From Pseudoruminococcus_B sp937901805 (GTDB lineage Bacteria; Bacillota; Clostridia; Oscillospirales; Ruminococcaceae): a DNA stretch of 55,053 nt. The position numbers and the translations under genes are program-made. Shown in pieces: positions 34,210-42,586 of the stretch. Numbering within the stretch: position 1 is the first letter of the stretch; the number at the start of each line of letters is the position of its first letter. A model generated the notes under the pieces. That model was given only the letters and a program-made list of their open reading frames with translations, was not told where the DNA came from and searched no databases. The DNA is taken from contig CAUWNS010000012.1 of assembly GCA_963560245.1 (NCBI GenBank), positions 1 to 55,053 on the forward strand. The letters run 5' to 3'.

Positions 34210-36222
34210 TTACGCAGCCTTCTGCATAGCGGCGGCAGGCAAAAGCTTTTTATTTTCCCATACTTTCATATAGGTCTCCACCTTCGGCGGAGGATCGCAG
34301 TTGTCATAACCTCGTATCTGCTTCACTTCACCATCTCTCACTTCAATGGTATAGAACGGCTTATCCGGCTCTTCCTTTTTACGAAGGAAAAGGATTACAC
34401 ATTCCTTGTTCACAACACGCGAAACATAGCCGCCGACACAGTGATGCAGTGCATGGCCTTCTTCTACAATTTCAGCCGCCGTTTTGGGCGGCACGATCAT
34501 CAGTCCATACCTTGTCATTCGGTACTGTTTGAGCAGACCCGCATATTCAGCAGCTATCTTTTGATCCGTAATTTCAGCCTTGCGCTTGTTAAACATCTCG
34601 GATGTCCTGTCATGTGCTTCCTTCAAATGGCGCGGATACAGGATAAAGTCGTCGGTCAGGTCATAATCCAAATCTTCGCAGAAACGGATATAGTCCTTAT
34701 AAATCCCGAACGCAAGCGTTTGTGATGTTGACCGATAATACACTCTTGCTGAAAAACAGTCATCCTGACTTTGTTCCTGCAAATAGCGGATCAATTTGTA
34801 AGCGGAAGTATGCTTCAGACACCGTTCCAGCTCATCCGCATCCGTTATGGCGTTTTCCTGACACCAAAGCAAAAGCTGGCTGTTAGCGGAGATTCCCCTC
34901 GACAGCAGTTTCTTCATCAGTCCAAGGGTCGCCCGATTTATATCGATTTCCTGCATAAGCGGCAGGTATTGTTTTCCTATACCGAGCACTTCGCCGATGT
35001 TCCGGCCGTCCATATTCAGCGGATTTTGCCCCAATACATACCCGGAGTCCTCACCATATACGGCAGCTTGTGCAAGCCGATACAGCCGCAGCTTCACCAG
35101 ATACTCTAAGGCTGGATGCCGCAGATATTCCCGTAAAAACGGAATGATCTGCATGGGTTCCTTTTCGTGCATATAGAATGCCCCCAGTTGTGAATACTGC
35201 CACAGCGTTTTGGTAAGAACCTCTTCCAGATTGCGCGTGTACAGATATCCGCAGGAGTCCGCCTCAAAGCTGTATTGATAGGAACTCCATATTGGACGCG
35301 TCCCTCTTTTCCACGGTGTCAAATCACCGCTGTTATAGGAATTGTAATACCAGTCGGCATTCGCTTTTTTATCCTTATTCCACGATATAAACGCTCTCGC
35401 ATTTTCATAAATGCTGATCTTCGGAATGTCTTCATGACGGTAAGCGTAATAGAATTTGAAGATCCGTAACACAAGCTCGTTGTTGCCAAGACGCTGGACC
35501 ACCTGAGCAGTGCCGCGGTCGAAAATATACCCACGCCGTCCACGGCTTTTGAATGTAACAGGCTTTTTGCAGCGTGAGCAGACGCCCGGCTGATTGTGTT
35601 TTGCTCCTGTCACCTGTACGGTGTGTCTGCACGCGGTACAGTATCCCTCCATCGGCTTTTTGTTCCTGCAGTAATCATAAAAGATATACTGAGGAGCCGC
35701 CTCCCGATGAATAAAGCCTTTCAAATCACGGGGAAGAGACGGCATACCGTCCATCCGCTGAATAATAACCTGTTCCTTTTTGTGGCGGCTTTCCAGCTCT
35801 TTACGGTTTTTGATGCCGTTTTGCAGCCGGTTCAGGGAAGAAAATGCATTCTCTGTATTGCCGTCACAATAGCGCGTAACCCTTTGTCCGTCCTTCACCG
35901 TGTAAAAAGCGCATTTGTTTGTAAAACGCCATTCCCGATTCAGATAATCAGTGTTAGAGGTCAGCCATTTCTTACTTCCGTCCTCACAATGCTTTATCGT
36001 GATAAAATCACTCCTGGTCTGGAAAACCGTAAACGCCGGAGAACATTGTCCCTTAGCTGCTTTTTCTGTTTCATAAAGATAGAGCACAAGTGTCCGTGTG
36101 CCATCAATATTCTTGGTGGCGGTACGAATAATGTACTTGATCTGCGGACAGTAGAGCAGCCCGTTGGTTTTGGAAAAATGAAGCTGCGGATCGGCATATT
36201 TACGAAGCGCACGCTTGTTCAT
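34210..36222 (-). CDS. pcfJ: PcfJ-like protein of conjugative elements
   Basis: A 670-residue protein. The defining C-terminal domain contains EGHALHHCVGGYVSRVV followed by FYTIEVRDGEVKQIRGY, as in PcfJ of plasmid pCF10. A zinc ribbon (CTACRHTV...CSRCKKPV) lies near residue 200. The rest is mostly helical. ATG 36222 is eight bases after AGGAGG; the GTG at 36231 is too close. PcfJ occurs with conjugation genes but its activity is unknown. It overlaps the PcfK remnant by 23 bp. No transfer (T4SS) genes are present in this window. Confidence 0.8.
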   Translation of the reverse strand: MNKRALRKYADPQLHFSKTNGLLYCPQIKYIIRTATKNIDGTRTLVLYLYETEKAAKGQCSPAFTVFQTRSDFITIKHCEDGSKKWLTSNTDYLNREWRFTNKCAFYTVKDGQRVTRYCDGNTENAFSSLNRLQNGIKNRKELESRHKKEQVIIQRMDGMPSLPRDLKGFIHREAAPQYIFYDYCRNKKPMEGYCTACRHTVQVTGAKHNQPGVCSRCKKPVTFKSRGRRGYIFDRGTAQVVQRLGNNELVLRIFKFYYAYRHEDIPKISIYENARAFISWNKDKKANADWYYNSYNSGDLTPWKRGTRPIWSSYQYSFEADSCGYLYTRNLEEVLTKTLWQYSQLGAFYMHEKEPMQIIPFLREYLRHPALEYLVKLRLYRLAQAAVYGEDSGYVLGQNPLNMDGRNIGEVLGIGKQYLPLMQEIDINRATLGLMKKLLSRGISANSQLLLWCQENAITDADELERCLKHTSAYKLIRYLQEQSQDDCFSARVYYRSTSQTLAFGIYKDYIRFCEDLDYDLTDDFILYPRHLKEAHDRTSEMFNKRKAEITDQKIAAEYAGLLKQYRMTRYGLMIVPPKTAAEIVEEGHALHHCVGGYVSRVVNKECVILFLRKKEEPDKPFYTIEVRDGEVKQIRGYDNCDPPPKVETYMKVWENKKLLPAAAMQKAA

Positions 36223-36607
36223 TGGCGGCACCTCCTAAATCAAAAATATTCATTTGATTGTCCATATCCTCAGCAGGCTTCGGCGTTTCCTTCTTCGGTG
36301 CCGGCTTTTTCTTCTCCGTCTTCTTTTTTGATTTCGGAGCAGCTTTCCCGGTGTACGGTTTCGGAACAAATTCCTTGTCATTCTCCGTTTTATCTTCGGG
36401 GGCCTCCATATCCATGAAGTATTCAACCGCCCACTGATAGCACAGATCATCAGGAACATCGCAGCCGTAACCGTCGTCGGTTGCCTTTTCATCGTTGTCT
36501 TCCATCTCCTGCTTGACGAATTCTTTTGCCTTGCGGTTGATATACCGAAAGCAGCGGATCATCGATTTGCGGGGATGCATGTACCTGTTCCGGAGAACTG
36601 TTCTCAT
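36200..36607 (-). pseudogene. pcfK: PcfK-like protein, N-terminus lost by deletion
   Basis: The frame contains HPRKSMIRCFRYINRKAKEF and DVPDDLCYQWAVEYFMD, the PcfK core, followed by a Lys/Pro-rich tail and DNQMNIFDLGG. The normal N-terminal segment is missing: upstream of about residue 10 the DNA reads instead as RecD2 in another frame. The ATG at 36607 has no good ribosome binding site. PcfK normally precedes PcfJ, as here. I regard it as a truncated remnant that may still be translated. Confidence 0.6.
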
Positions 36608-37379
36608 TGAGCAGCTTTACGCCCGTTTTCGCCAGTGTGGTTTCATCCAGAAAAAGATGTCTTTTTTCACTTCGTCCGGTATCCAGCGCAGCAAAAACAG
36701 CGCCGTGAATCCGCATGGGAGAGTTCAGTGGCAAATCGCCCTTACGGACAATCGCATCCACTCTCTTAAACCCAAATCCGGAAACCTGACACAGCTCATA
36801 AGGATTCTTATGCAAGATATCTACACTGCGGGAGCCGAAATGCTCATAGATTTTCGTTGCTGCTGCAGGCGTAACATTGAAGGGCGTGAGCAGGATCATC
36901 AAATCCCTGACGCATCTGCTCTCCGCATAAGAGGCTTTGATATCCTCCAGCTTATCCGGCGTAATACCCCGAATTTCAAGCAGTCGCTCCGGCCCACTCT
37001 CCAGAACACGCAAAGCGTCGGCTCCGAAACGATCAACAATCAATGCAGCCGTTTTTTCTCCGACGCCCTTAATCAATCTGGAAGAGAGATAGCCATACAC
37101 GCCTTCCTTGGTCTGCGGTACGATCTCCTCACACTTTTCAACCTGCAGCTGAACACCGTGCTTTCCGCTTTCCCACTCGCCGTCCAGAATCATGCTTACT
37201 TTGTCGGTCTGAGGCAACTCATAGCCGACAGCGATAAACCGAATCATATTATCTCGGTGGCGGTAGGCGCTTCTTGCCTGCTGAGGCACGCTTTGATCGG
37301 ATGTCTTCACGCTGATAATGCAATACTTATTGCTGGGATTGTAAAAAATCGTCCGATCATAAGTCCCGACATAGCCCAC
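36489..37379 (-). pseudogene. RecD2-type helicase, N-terminal fragment only
   Basis: The 296-residue frame holds the N-terminal OB-like region and the helix-hairpin-helix repeats of RecD2 (GVGEKTAALIVDRFGADALR, then LLEIRGITPDKLEDI and VSGFGFKRVDAIVRKG). RecD2 proteins run past 700 residues. Everything after about residue 270, including the Walker A and helicase motifs, is absent. The last 30 residues are PcfK DNA read in a different frame. An internal deletion joined the two genes near 36560-36610. The product cannot be a helicase. Confidence 0.7.
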
Positions 37380-37445
37380 AATAAATCCCTCCTTCCTGGT
37401 TTTCCTGACATAGTTCTTTCTGCATTTTTACCTTCCTTTCCTAAA

Positions 37446-37646
37446 TCAAGCCGCTTCGTCCAGCGACCGTTTCACATAGAATCGGCGACTCTCCGATACC
37501 GTTACATAATCCTCATAGATATCGGGGTGCTGTGCCTGCAGCCTTGTAAGTCCTGCTTTGTCGATGCCCGGCTTTAATACCGGTTTGTAGGTGATGGTGT
37601 AGGAGTCTTCGCCGCTGTTTGCAGTAGCCGTACAGCTCCGTCCCAT
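37446..37646 (-). CDS. hypothetical small protein
   Basis: A 66-residue protein directly following the YqaJ gene (stop and start adjoin). It includes DSYTITYKPVLKPGIDKAGL and DIYEDYVTVSESRRFYVKRS. No family recognised. The tight spacing supports translation as part of the operon. Confidence 0.5.
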   Translation of the reverse strand: MGRSCTATANSGEDSYTITYKPVLKPGIDKAGLTRLQAQHPDIYEDYVTVSESRRFYVKRSLDEAA

Positions 37647-38501
37647 CTACGCAACAATACGTCCTTGCAGCCGTTTCATTTCGTTTTCGACACGCTTGAC
37701 CTCTCGGGTTAATTCTGATTTTTCTGCCTGAAGCTCGGTATAACGCACCAAGCTGCTGGACAGCGGTACGCTCAGTTCGATAACAGGAGCGTTTTCATCA
37801 GCAGGACCGAAATGCCGTCTGGCGCTTTCGATAATCAAATCGCCGTCCTCGGTGTACGGTGGCGGTATCTGAGCCTGAACATGGTTGTTCCAGAAGTTTC
37901 CTTCAAGAGCAATCAGTTCCGCCTCATAATCCAAATCACGCTCAATGTGGCGTATGATGACTTCATTCTCGTTATTGCCGTAAAGACAGCAATAATAAAC
38001 CTCGTCAACATTCATAACGCACATATAATGCCGTCCCTGGATTTCATAATTGACAGGAACGATCTCCTGTCCGTCACACCACCAGTGATCCTTTGCATTG
38101 TAATTTGTGGTCTTGATTTCAAGAATTGCTGTTTTACCGTTCGGCAATCGGATAAAGTAATCCACATCCGCCAGCATATAGGTATAGACCGGGTGATAAA
38201 ACATCTTCTTTACCTGATAAATTTCAAAGCCTGTTTTTACATGAAAAATCTCGGCTACTAAATCTTCAAGTAAATGCCCGACCTTTTTTGCCACCCAGTT
38301 GCTTTCGCCGTCCTCATACGATACGACTTTAAGCTTATCGTAGTAAAGATCACGGGCGGTTGCAAAGGGCGATACACCTAAAATAGCGGTTGCGTCACTT
38401 CCGCCGATTCCTCTGCGGCGCCATTCCAGCCATTCCTCCTCCGGCAAATCTGCCGTATCCACCAAAACCATTGGTTCGTAGGCACTCGTTTTTTCAGGCA
38501 T
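37647..38501 (-). CDS. YqaJ-like phage-type exonuclease
   Basis: A 284-residue nuclease of the lambda exonuclease/YqaJ recombinase family. Motifs are EEEWLEWRRRGIGGSDATAI near the N terminus, KVGHLLEDLVA, the catalytic ADVDYFI and ILEIKTTN (D and ExK of a PD-(D/E)XK site). A coiled coil ends the protein. ATG 38501 is six bases after GAGGTG. Such nucleases resect DNA for strand-annealing recombination. No single-strand annealing partner gene is recognised beside it. Confidence 0.85.
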   Translation of the reverse strand: MPEKTSAYEPMVLVDTADLPEEEWLEWRRRGIGGSDATAILGVSPFATARDLYYDKLKVVSYEDGESNWVAKKVGHLLEDLVAEIFHVKTGFEIYQVKKMFYHPVYTYMLADVDYFIRLPNGKTAILEIKTTNYNAKDHWWCDGQEIVPVNYEIQGRHYMCVMNVDEVYYCCLYGNNENEVIIRHIERDLDYEAELIALEGNFWNNHVQAQIPPPYTEDGDLIIESARRHFGPADENAPVIELSVPLSSSLVRYTELQAEKSELTREVKRVENEMKRLQGRIVA

Positions 38502-38502
38502 A

Positions 38503-38667
38503 TTACGCACCTCGTTTCCGGGATTGTTTGAGCCTTGCAGGGTGGATATATGCCGTTTTCAACGGGTACTTCGCAAGCTTTTTAGCCTCCTTTCTCATAA
38601 TCTGCTGTTTGCGTACAGCAGGTTTTGACATTCGCTTTCGCAAGTGTCGGTGGGTTCGTCTTTTCAT
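38503..38667 (-). CDS. small highly basic protein
   Basis: A 54-residue protein beginning MKRRTHRHLRKRM, after AAAGGCGGAATCCG. Nearly half of its residues are Lys, Arg or His, suggesting nucleic acid binding. It is the first gene after the attenuator-like leader. A longer frame to 38721 would overlap the leader terminator and lacks a ribosome binding site. Confidence 0.45.
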   Translation of the reverse strand: MKRRTHRHLRKRMSKPAVRKQQIMRKEAKKLAKYPLKTAYIHPARLKQSRKRGA

Positions 38668-38728
38668 TCGGATTCCGCCTTTCTTAAAATATATTCCAAA
38701 AGCACAAGGCTTTTTGGGCATAAAAAAA

Positions 38729-38798
38729 GCGAGAACAACAACCGTACCTTTTCAGGCAATGTGTCCGCAAAAAAATTGCGAACCGGTGTCATTCTCGC
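38729..38798 (-). terminator. second leader terminator of the minus-strand ICE operon
   Basis: On the minus strand GCGAGAA (38798-38792) pairs with TTCTCGC (38735-38729), reinforced by inner CGG/CCG pairs, and TTTTTTTATG follows. A smaller hairpin (CGCAA...TTGCG) inside could compete with it. It lies between the promoter and the first structural gene, so it can only act on leader transcription. Confidence 0.55.
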
Positions 38799-38830
38799 AG
38801 AGGATATAGGTATCCTGAAAATAAAAAAAG

Positions 38831-38874
38831 TCAGTACATAACCGGCCTTATGGCACAGCTACACTACTGACATC
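38831..38874 (-). terminator. first leader terminator (attenuator) of the minus-strand ICE operon
   Basis: GTCAGTA and TACTGAC close an imperfect hairpin that ends in TTTTTTTATTTTC on the minus strand. The stop codon of the leader reading frame (38848-38850) lies inside the hairpin, so a ribosome there would disturb its folding, as in translational attenuators. Confidence 0.6.
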
Positions 38875-38922
38875 ATACAAACGAAACAACATGTGCAATG
38901 CAAAATACTTTGCTTCACCCAT
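38848..38922 (-). CDS. possible 24-residue leader peptide
   Basis: ATG 38922 opens a frame starting MGEAKYFALHML and ending SSVAVP, whose stop sits in the first leader hairpin. It begins about 35 bp after the promoter -10 box. No clear ribosome binding site is visible, so translation is uncertain. The position is that of an attenuation leader. Confidence 0.4.
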   Translation of the reverse strand: MGEAKYFALHMLFRLYDVSSVAVP

Positions 38923-38954
38923 ATGGGAAACGCACAAAAATCAATTACAGAGCA

Positions 38955-38983
38955 AGTATAGCACAATATATTGAGTTTGTCAA
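38955..38983 (-). promoter_or_regulatory. strong promoter of the minus-strand ICE operon
   Basis: Read on the minus strand: TTGACA (38983-38978), a 17-bp spacer and TATACT (38960-38955), nearly consensus. It drives the leader and then the block from the small basic protein to the metallopeptidase. Confidence 0.8.
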
Positions 38984-39382
38984 GTTTTCAATTCTATATA
39001 TGGTATTTTTAATTGACTTGCAGAAAAGCGGGGAAAACATTCGTGTTTATTATTGAACGGACAAGCCGTAAGCATTTGTCCGCTTATGCACCTTGAAAAT
39101 CTCATAGCCGACGTCAGGAGTTATACAGGATTTGCGGACAGTATGCCATAATGATAACTTCGGAGCGTGCCCACAAATGAAATGCTGCATAGCAGCAACC
39201 TGCAAATACGCGGTCGAAATGAGCGTAGGAAATGGCCTGACGGTTTGGTGTCTTTAATCTGAAACTAATTACGAAATTATATATAAAGACAGCCTATTCT
39301 CCGGGATTCTCTGCAAAAAGTAGTATAGTGATAATATCGCAGGGATACGCCGTTGTTTCAGGCTGCCGGAAAGGAGGGTATT
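38984..39382. other. intergenic region between the ICE operon and xis
   Basis: I find no gene in these 400 bp. A weak candidate promoter toward xis (TTCTCT-N17-GATAAT, 39307-39335) is present. The stretch includes a small repeat GCTGC...GCAGC at 39182-39200. Excision control or an origin of transfer could lie here, but nothing specific is visible. Confidence 0.3.
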
Positions 39383-39583
39383 ATGTCAGAACATAAAACG
39401 ACAGTCATACCTGAAAGCAAACGATACTTAACAGCAACGGATGTAGCTGAATTGCTGGATGTTTCCCGTAGCACAGCATACCGGATTATAAAACGGCTGA
39501 ACAATGAGCTGAATAAATCCGGAAAAATCACGATTGCAGGAAAGATATCTGCAAAGTACTTTTATGAGAATACATACCTGTAA
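39383..39583 (+). CDS. excisionase-like helix-turn-helix protein
   Basis: A 66-residue protein starting at ATG 39383 after AAAGGAGGG. RYLTATDVAELLDVSRSTAYRIIKRLNNEL is a MerR/excisionase-type HTH. It lies 61 bp before the integrase gene in the same direction, the usual place of a recombination directionality factor. It may also regulate int. Confidence 0.75.
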   Translation: MSEHKTTVIPESKRYLTATDVAELLDVSRSTAYRIIKRLNNELNKSGKITIAGKISAKYFYENTYL

Positions 39584-39644
39584 TTTAAAAAGTGAAACCG
39601 TATCCGGGCGATGATAATTTCAATATGGATCGGAGGTGAAATCA

Positions 39645-40703
39645 TTGCCGACCTACAAAGACGAAAAGACAGGGTTATGGTACTGCAAATTTGTTTACAC
39701 CGATTGGACAGGCCAAAGAAAGCAGAAAAAGAAGAAAGGATTTCGTCTGCAGAAAGAAGCAAAGCAATATGAGATGGATTTTCTATCCAAGACATCCCAT
39801 TCCTGCGATATGCGCTTCTGTGATTTAGTCGAAATCTATATGGATGACTGCAAAGCCAGACTGAAGCCGACAACCTATCGCGGTAAGGAAGATGTTCTTG
39901 CGAAGCATATTATTCCGTATTTCAAAAATTTCAAGGTGAACGAAATCCAACCGATGACGGTACGCCGCTGGCAAACAGAACTGATTAACAGCCCAAAGAA
40001 GTACAAGCCCACCTATTTGAGAACGCTGAACAGTCAGTTATCAGCAGTCTTTAATTTTGCGGTAAAGTATTACGGACTAAATAGCAATCCGGTTCAGAAA
40101 AGCGGTTCTATCGGGAAAAAGAAATCCGGTTTGGAACAGTGCTGGACGACAGACGAATTCAAAATGTTTGTTGAAGCGATCAGCGATAAGCTGCAGTCAA
40201 CTGTTATCTTCAATCTGCTTTACTGGTCCGGGATGCGTTCCGGCGAACTGCTTGCTTTAACTCTGAATGATTTCGACTTTGAGGAACGGACGGTTTCTAT
40301 TACAAAAAATTATGCTCGCGTTGACGGTGAGGACTTGTTTCTCGAACCGAAAACGCCCAAGAGCAATCGCAAAGTCACCTTACCGCAGTTTGTCTGCGAT
40401 ATGGTGAAGGATTATGCCGACAAACTATACGGTTATAATCCATCAGACAGACTGTTTGAGATAACGAAGCATTTTTTGATAAAAGAAATGGAGAGAGGAT
40501 GCAAAAAAGCGCGACTGCACCGCATACGCATTCATGATCTCCGTCACAGCCACGCCAGCTTGCTCATAGAGCTTGGATTTGCTCCGTTGCTGATCAGCGA
40601 GCGTCTCGGTCACGAAAGTGTAACGACAACTTTGGAAATTTATTCCCATCTATATCCGACAAAACATGGAGAAGTTGCTGAACGTTTGCAGGCTTTCGCA
40701 TAG
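39645..40703 (+). CDS. int: tyrosine integrase of the guaA island
   Basis: A 352-residue site-specific recombinase of the Tn916-type family. It has an N-terminal arm-binding domain (TGLWYCKFVYTDWTGQRKQK), a core-binding domain, then the catalytic residues: Arg in YWSGMRSGELLAL, His and Arg in HDLRHSHAS, His in LGHES and Tyr in TTTLEIYSHL. All are intact. TTG 39645 is eight bases after GGAGG; a GTG at 39636 is too close. It ends about 100 bp from the guaA attachment core, so it is the enzyme expected to have inserted the island. Confidence 0.9.
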   Translation: MPTYKDEKTGLWYCKFVYTDWTGQRKQKKKKGFRLQKEAKQYEMDFLSKTSHSCDMRFCDLVEIYMDDCKARLKPTTYRGKEDVLAKHIIPYFKNFKVNEIQPMTVRRWQTELINSPKKYKPTYLRTLNSQLSAVFNFAVKYYGLNSNPVQKSGSIGKKKSGLEQCWTTDEFKMFVEAISDKLQSTVIFNLLYWSGMRSGELLALTLNDFDFEERTVSITKNYARVDGEDLFLEPKTPKSNRKVTLPQFVCDMVKDYADKLYGYNPSDRLFEITKHFLIKEMERGCKKARLHRIRIHDLRHSHASLLIELGFAPLLISERLGHESVTTTLEIYSHLYPTKHGEVAERLQAFA

Positions 40704-40710
40704 GTTTTGC

Positions 40711-40739
40711 GTGTACCCGGAATGTACCTTTCGTGTACC
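40711..40739. repeat. TGTACC repeats at 11-bp spacing, possible integrase arm sites
   Basis: TGTACC occurs at 40712, 40723 and 40734, and the outer two lie within identical 12-bp units (CGTGTACCCGGA). They sit between the int stop and the attachment core. Helical phasing and location suit arm-type binding sites of a tyrosine integrase. Confidence 0.5.
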
Positions 40740-40753
40740 CGGACAAAAAAATA

Positions 40754-40790
40754 ATCCCGAAAACCCTTGGAAATAAAGGGTTTCCGGGAT
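40754..40790. terminator. terminator between int and guaA
   Basis: ATCCCGAAAACCCTT and AAGGGTTTCCGGGAT form a 15-bp stem with one mismatch. It separates two convergent genes. It is supplied by the island, replacing the original guaA terminator now stranded at the far left end. Confidence 0.7.
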
Positions 40791-40798
40791 AGTGGCTA

Positions 40799-42331
40799 CT
40801 ATTCCCACTCAATTGTTGCAGGGGGTTTTGATGTAATGTCATAGACAATCCGGTTGATGTGACGTACTTCGTTGACAATCCGGGAGCTGATCTTCTCCAG
40901 CACATCGTAGGGGATTCTTGCCCAATCCGCGGTCATGAAGTCCGTTGTTGTGACGCCGCGTAATGCCAGTGTGTAATCGTAAGTACGACCATCACCCATA
41001 ACGCCAACCGAACGGGTAGAGGTCAGGACGGCAAAGTATTGATTTATGCTGCGATCCAATCCGGCAGCGGCGATTTCTTCGCGGAAAATGGCGTCAGCAT
41101 CTCTGAGAATATCCAATTTCTCTTTGGTAATTTCCCCAATAACGCGGATAGCAAGGCCCGGGCCAGGGAACGGCTGACGGAATACAAGATAATCCGGCAG
41201 GCCCAGCTCCAATCCAAGTCGGCGGACTTCATCTTTAAAAAGCAGACGGAGCGGTTCAATGATTTCCTTGAAATCCACATAATCTGGAAGGCCTCCAACA
41301 TTGTGGTGGCTTTTGATCACTGCAGCGTCCCCAAGACCACTTTCGATGATGTCCGGATAAATTGTACCCTGTGCCAGAAAATCTACAGCGCCAATCTTCT
41401 TTGCCTCTTCCTCAAATACACGAATGAATTCCTCACCGATAATTTTTCTCTTTTTCTCCGGTTCATCCACACCGGCAAGCTTGGAAAGAAACCTCTCTTC
41501 TGCATTGACACGGACAAAATTGAGTTCCCTACCGGCAAATGCAGCTTCGACTTCATCGCCTTCATTTTTGCGCATCAGGCCATGATCTACGAAGATACAG
41601 GTTAATTTGTCTCCAACCGCACGAGAGAGCAGGGCGGCAACCACAGAGGAATCAACGCCGCCGGACAGGGCGAGCAGTACTTTGCCATTACCGACTTTGG
41701 CACGGACTTCTTCAATAGCAGTTTTTGCATAACTTTCCATATTCCAGTCGCCGCTGCATCTGCAGACGTCATACAGGAACCGGCGTAAAAATTCGTTTCC
41801 GTTTTGTGTGTGGGATACTTCTGGGTGGAACTGTACGCCATAGAGCTTTTTGCCCGGATTTTGCATGGCTGCATTTGGACAGTGTGCGGTATGGGCTGCA
41901 TTAGAAAATCCTTTCGGAAGTTTGGAGATATAATCCGTATGGCTCATCCAGGAAATCGAGGTTTCCGGCAAATCATGGAACAATACGCACTCATTATTGT
42001 AAATGGTATCTGTTTTTCCATATTCTCTGCTGTCTCCGGTTTTAACCTCTCCGCCAAGCAAATGGGCCATTAATTGATTTCCATAACAAATTCCAAGAAT
42101 AGGGATTCCCATTTCAAAAATAGCGGGATCGCATTTGGGGGATTCCTCCAAATAAACGCTGTTTGGTCCTCCGGTAAAAATAATGCCGGCAGGATTCATC
42201 TCCTTGATTTTTGATAAATCCGTTTTGTAAGAATGGACTTCGCAGTATACTCCCAAGTCGCGTACACGGCGTGCGATTAATTGGTTATACTGGCCGCCGA
42301 AGTCCAGAATAATTACTAACTGGTGAGCCAT
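40799..42331 (-). CDS. guaA: GMP synthase (glutamine-hydrolysing)
   Basis: Converts XMP to GMP. 510 residues. The N-terminal glutamine amidotransferase has the catalytic Cys in GICYGNQLM and the GVQFHPEV His. The ATP pyrophosphatase domain has LSGGVDSSV. The dimerisation domain ends SKPPATIEWE. The last 11 bases are the attachment core of the island. The stop codon is TAG because its last base comes from the island; the left flank implies an original TAA. The protein sequence is unchanged by the insertion. Confidence 0.96.
   Translation of the reverse strand: MAHQLVIILDFGGQYNQLIARRVRDLGVYCEVHSYKTDLSKIKEMNPAGIIFTGGPNSVYLEESPKCDPAIFEMGIPILGICYGNQLMAHLLGGEVKTGDSREYGKTDTIYNNECVLFHDLPETSISWMSHTDYISKLPKGFSNAAHTAHCPNAAMQNPGKKLYGVQFHPEVSHTQNGNEFLRRFLYDVCRCSGDWNMESYAKTAIEEVRAKVGNGKVLLALSGGVDSSVVAALLSRAVGDKLTCIFVDHGLMRKNEGDEVEAAFAGRELNFVRVNAEERFLSKLAGVDEPEKKRKIIGEEFIRVFEEEAKKIGAVDFLAQGTIYPDIIESGLGDAAVIKSHHNVGGLPDYVDFKEIIEPLRLLFKDEVRRLGLELGLPDYLVFRQPFPGPGLAIRVIGEITKEKLDILRDADAIFREEIAAAGLDRSINQYFAVLTSTRSVGVMGDGRTYDYTLALRGVTTTDFMTADWARIPYDVLEKISSRIVNEVRHINRIVYDITSKPPATIEWE
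40800..40810. repeat. right attachment core (attR-like) inside guaA
   Basis: TATTCCCACTC, identical to 22-32. It covers the guaA codons for Glu-Trp-Glu and the first two bases of the stop. See the left copy for the orientation argument. Confidence 0.7.
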
Positions 42332-42586
42332 AAATTACCCCGACTTTCTATCAGAATTTATATCTTTAATCATGCCATGAAACGAGGGGAAAAGCAAGAA
42401 ATTTTACAGGTTTTGATATATTTCAGTTTACTTTTACAAAAGAATATGAGAAAAAAAAGATTTTCTCGTCAAAACGAGATAGAACGGCGGTATATATATA
42501 AAAGGTCTATATTACCCTTAATTTGTGTTATCTGTTTGCTACACTTATTTACACAATCTCTGTAGAAGGGTGAGTAGGGGAGTTTG

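Noticed and set aside
35596..36417. 273-codon plus-strand frame across pcfJ and pcfK
   Set aside because: Antisense to the PcfJ zinc-ribbon region, with no start signal or domain.
36495..37577. 360-codon plus-strand frame across the RecD2 fragment
   Set aside because: Antisense shadow of a recognisable HhH protein; no start signal.
42332..42586. Purine riboswitch upstream of guaA
   Set aside because: I could not find the conserved guanine aptamer loops or a leader terminator there.
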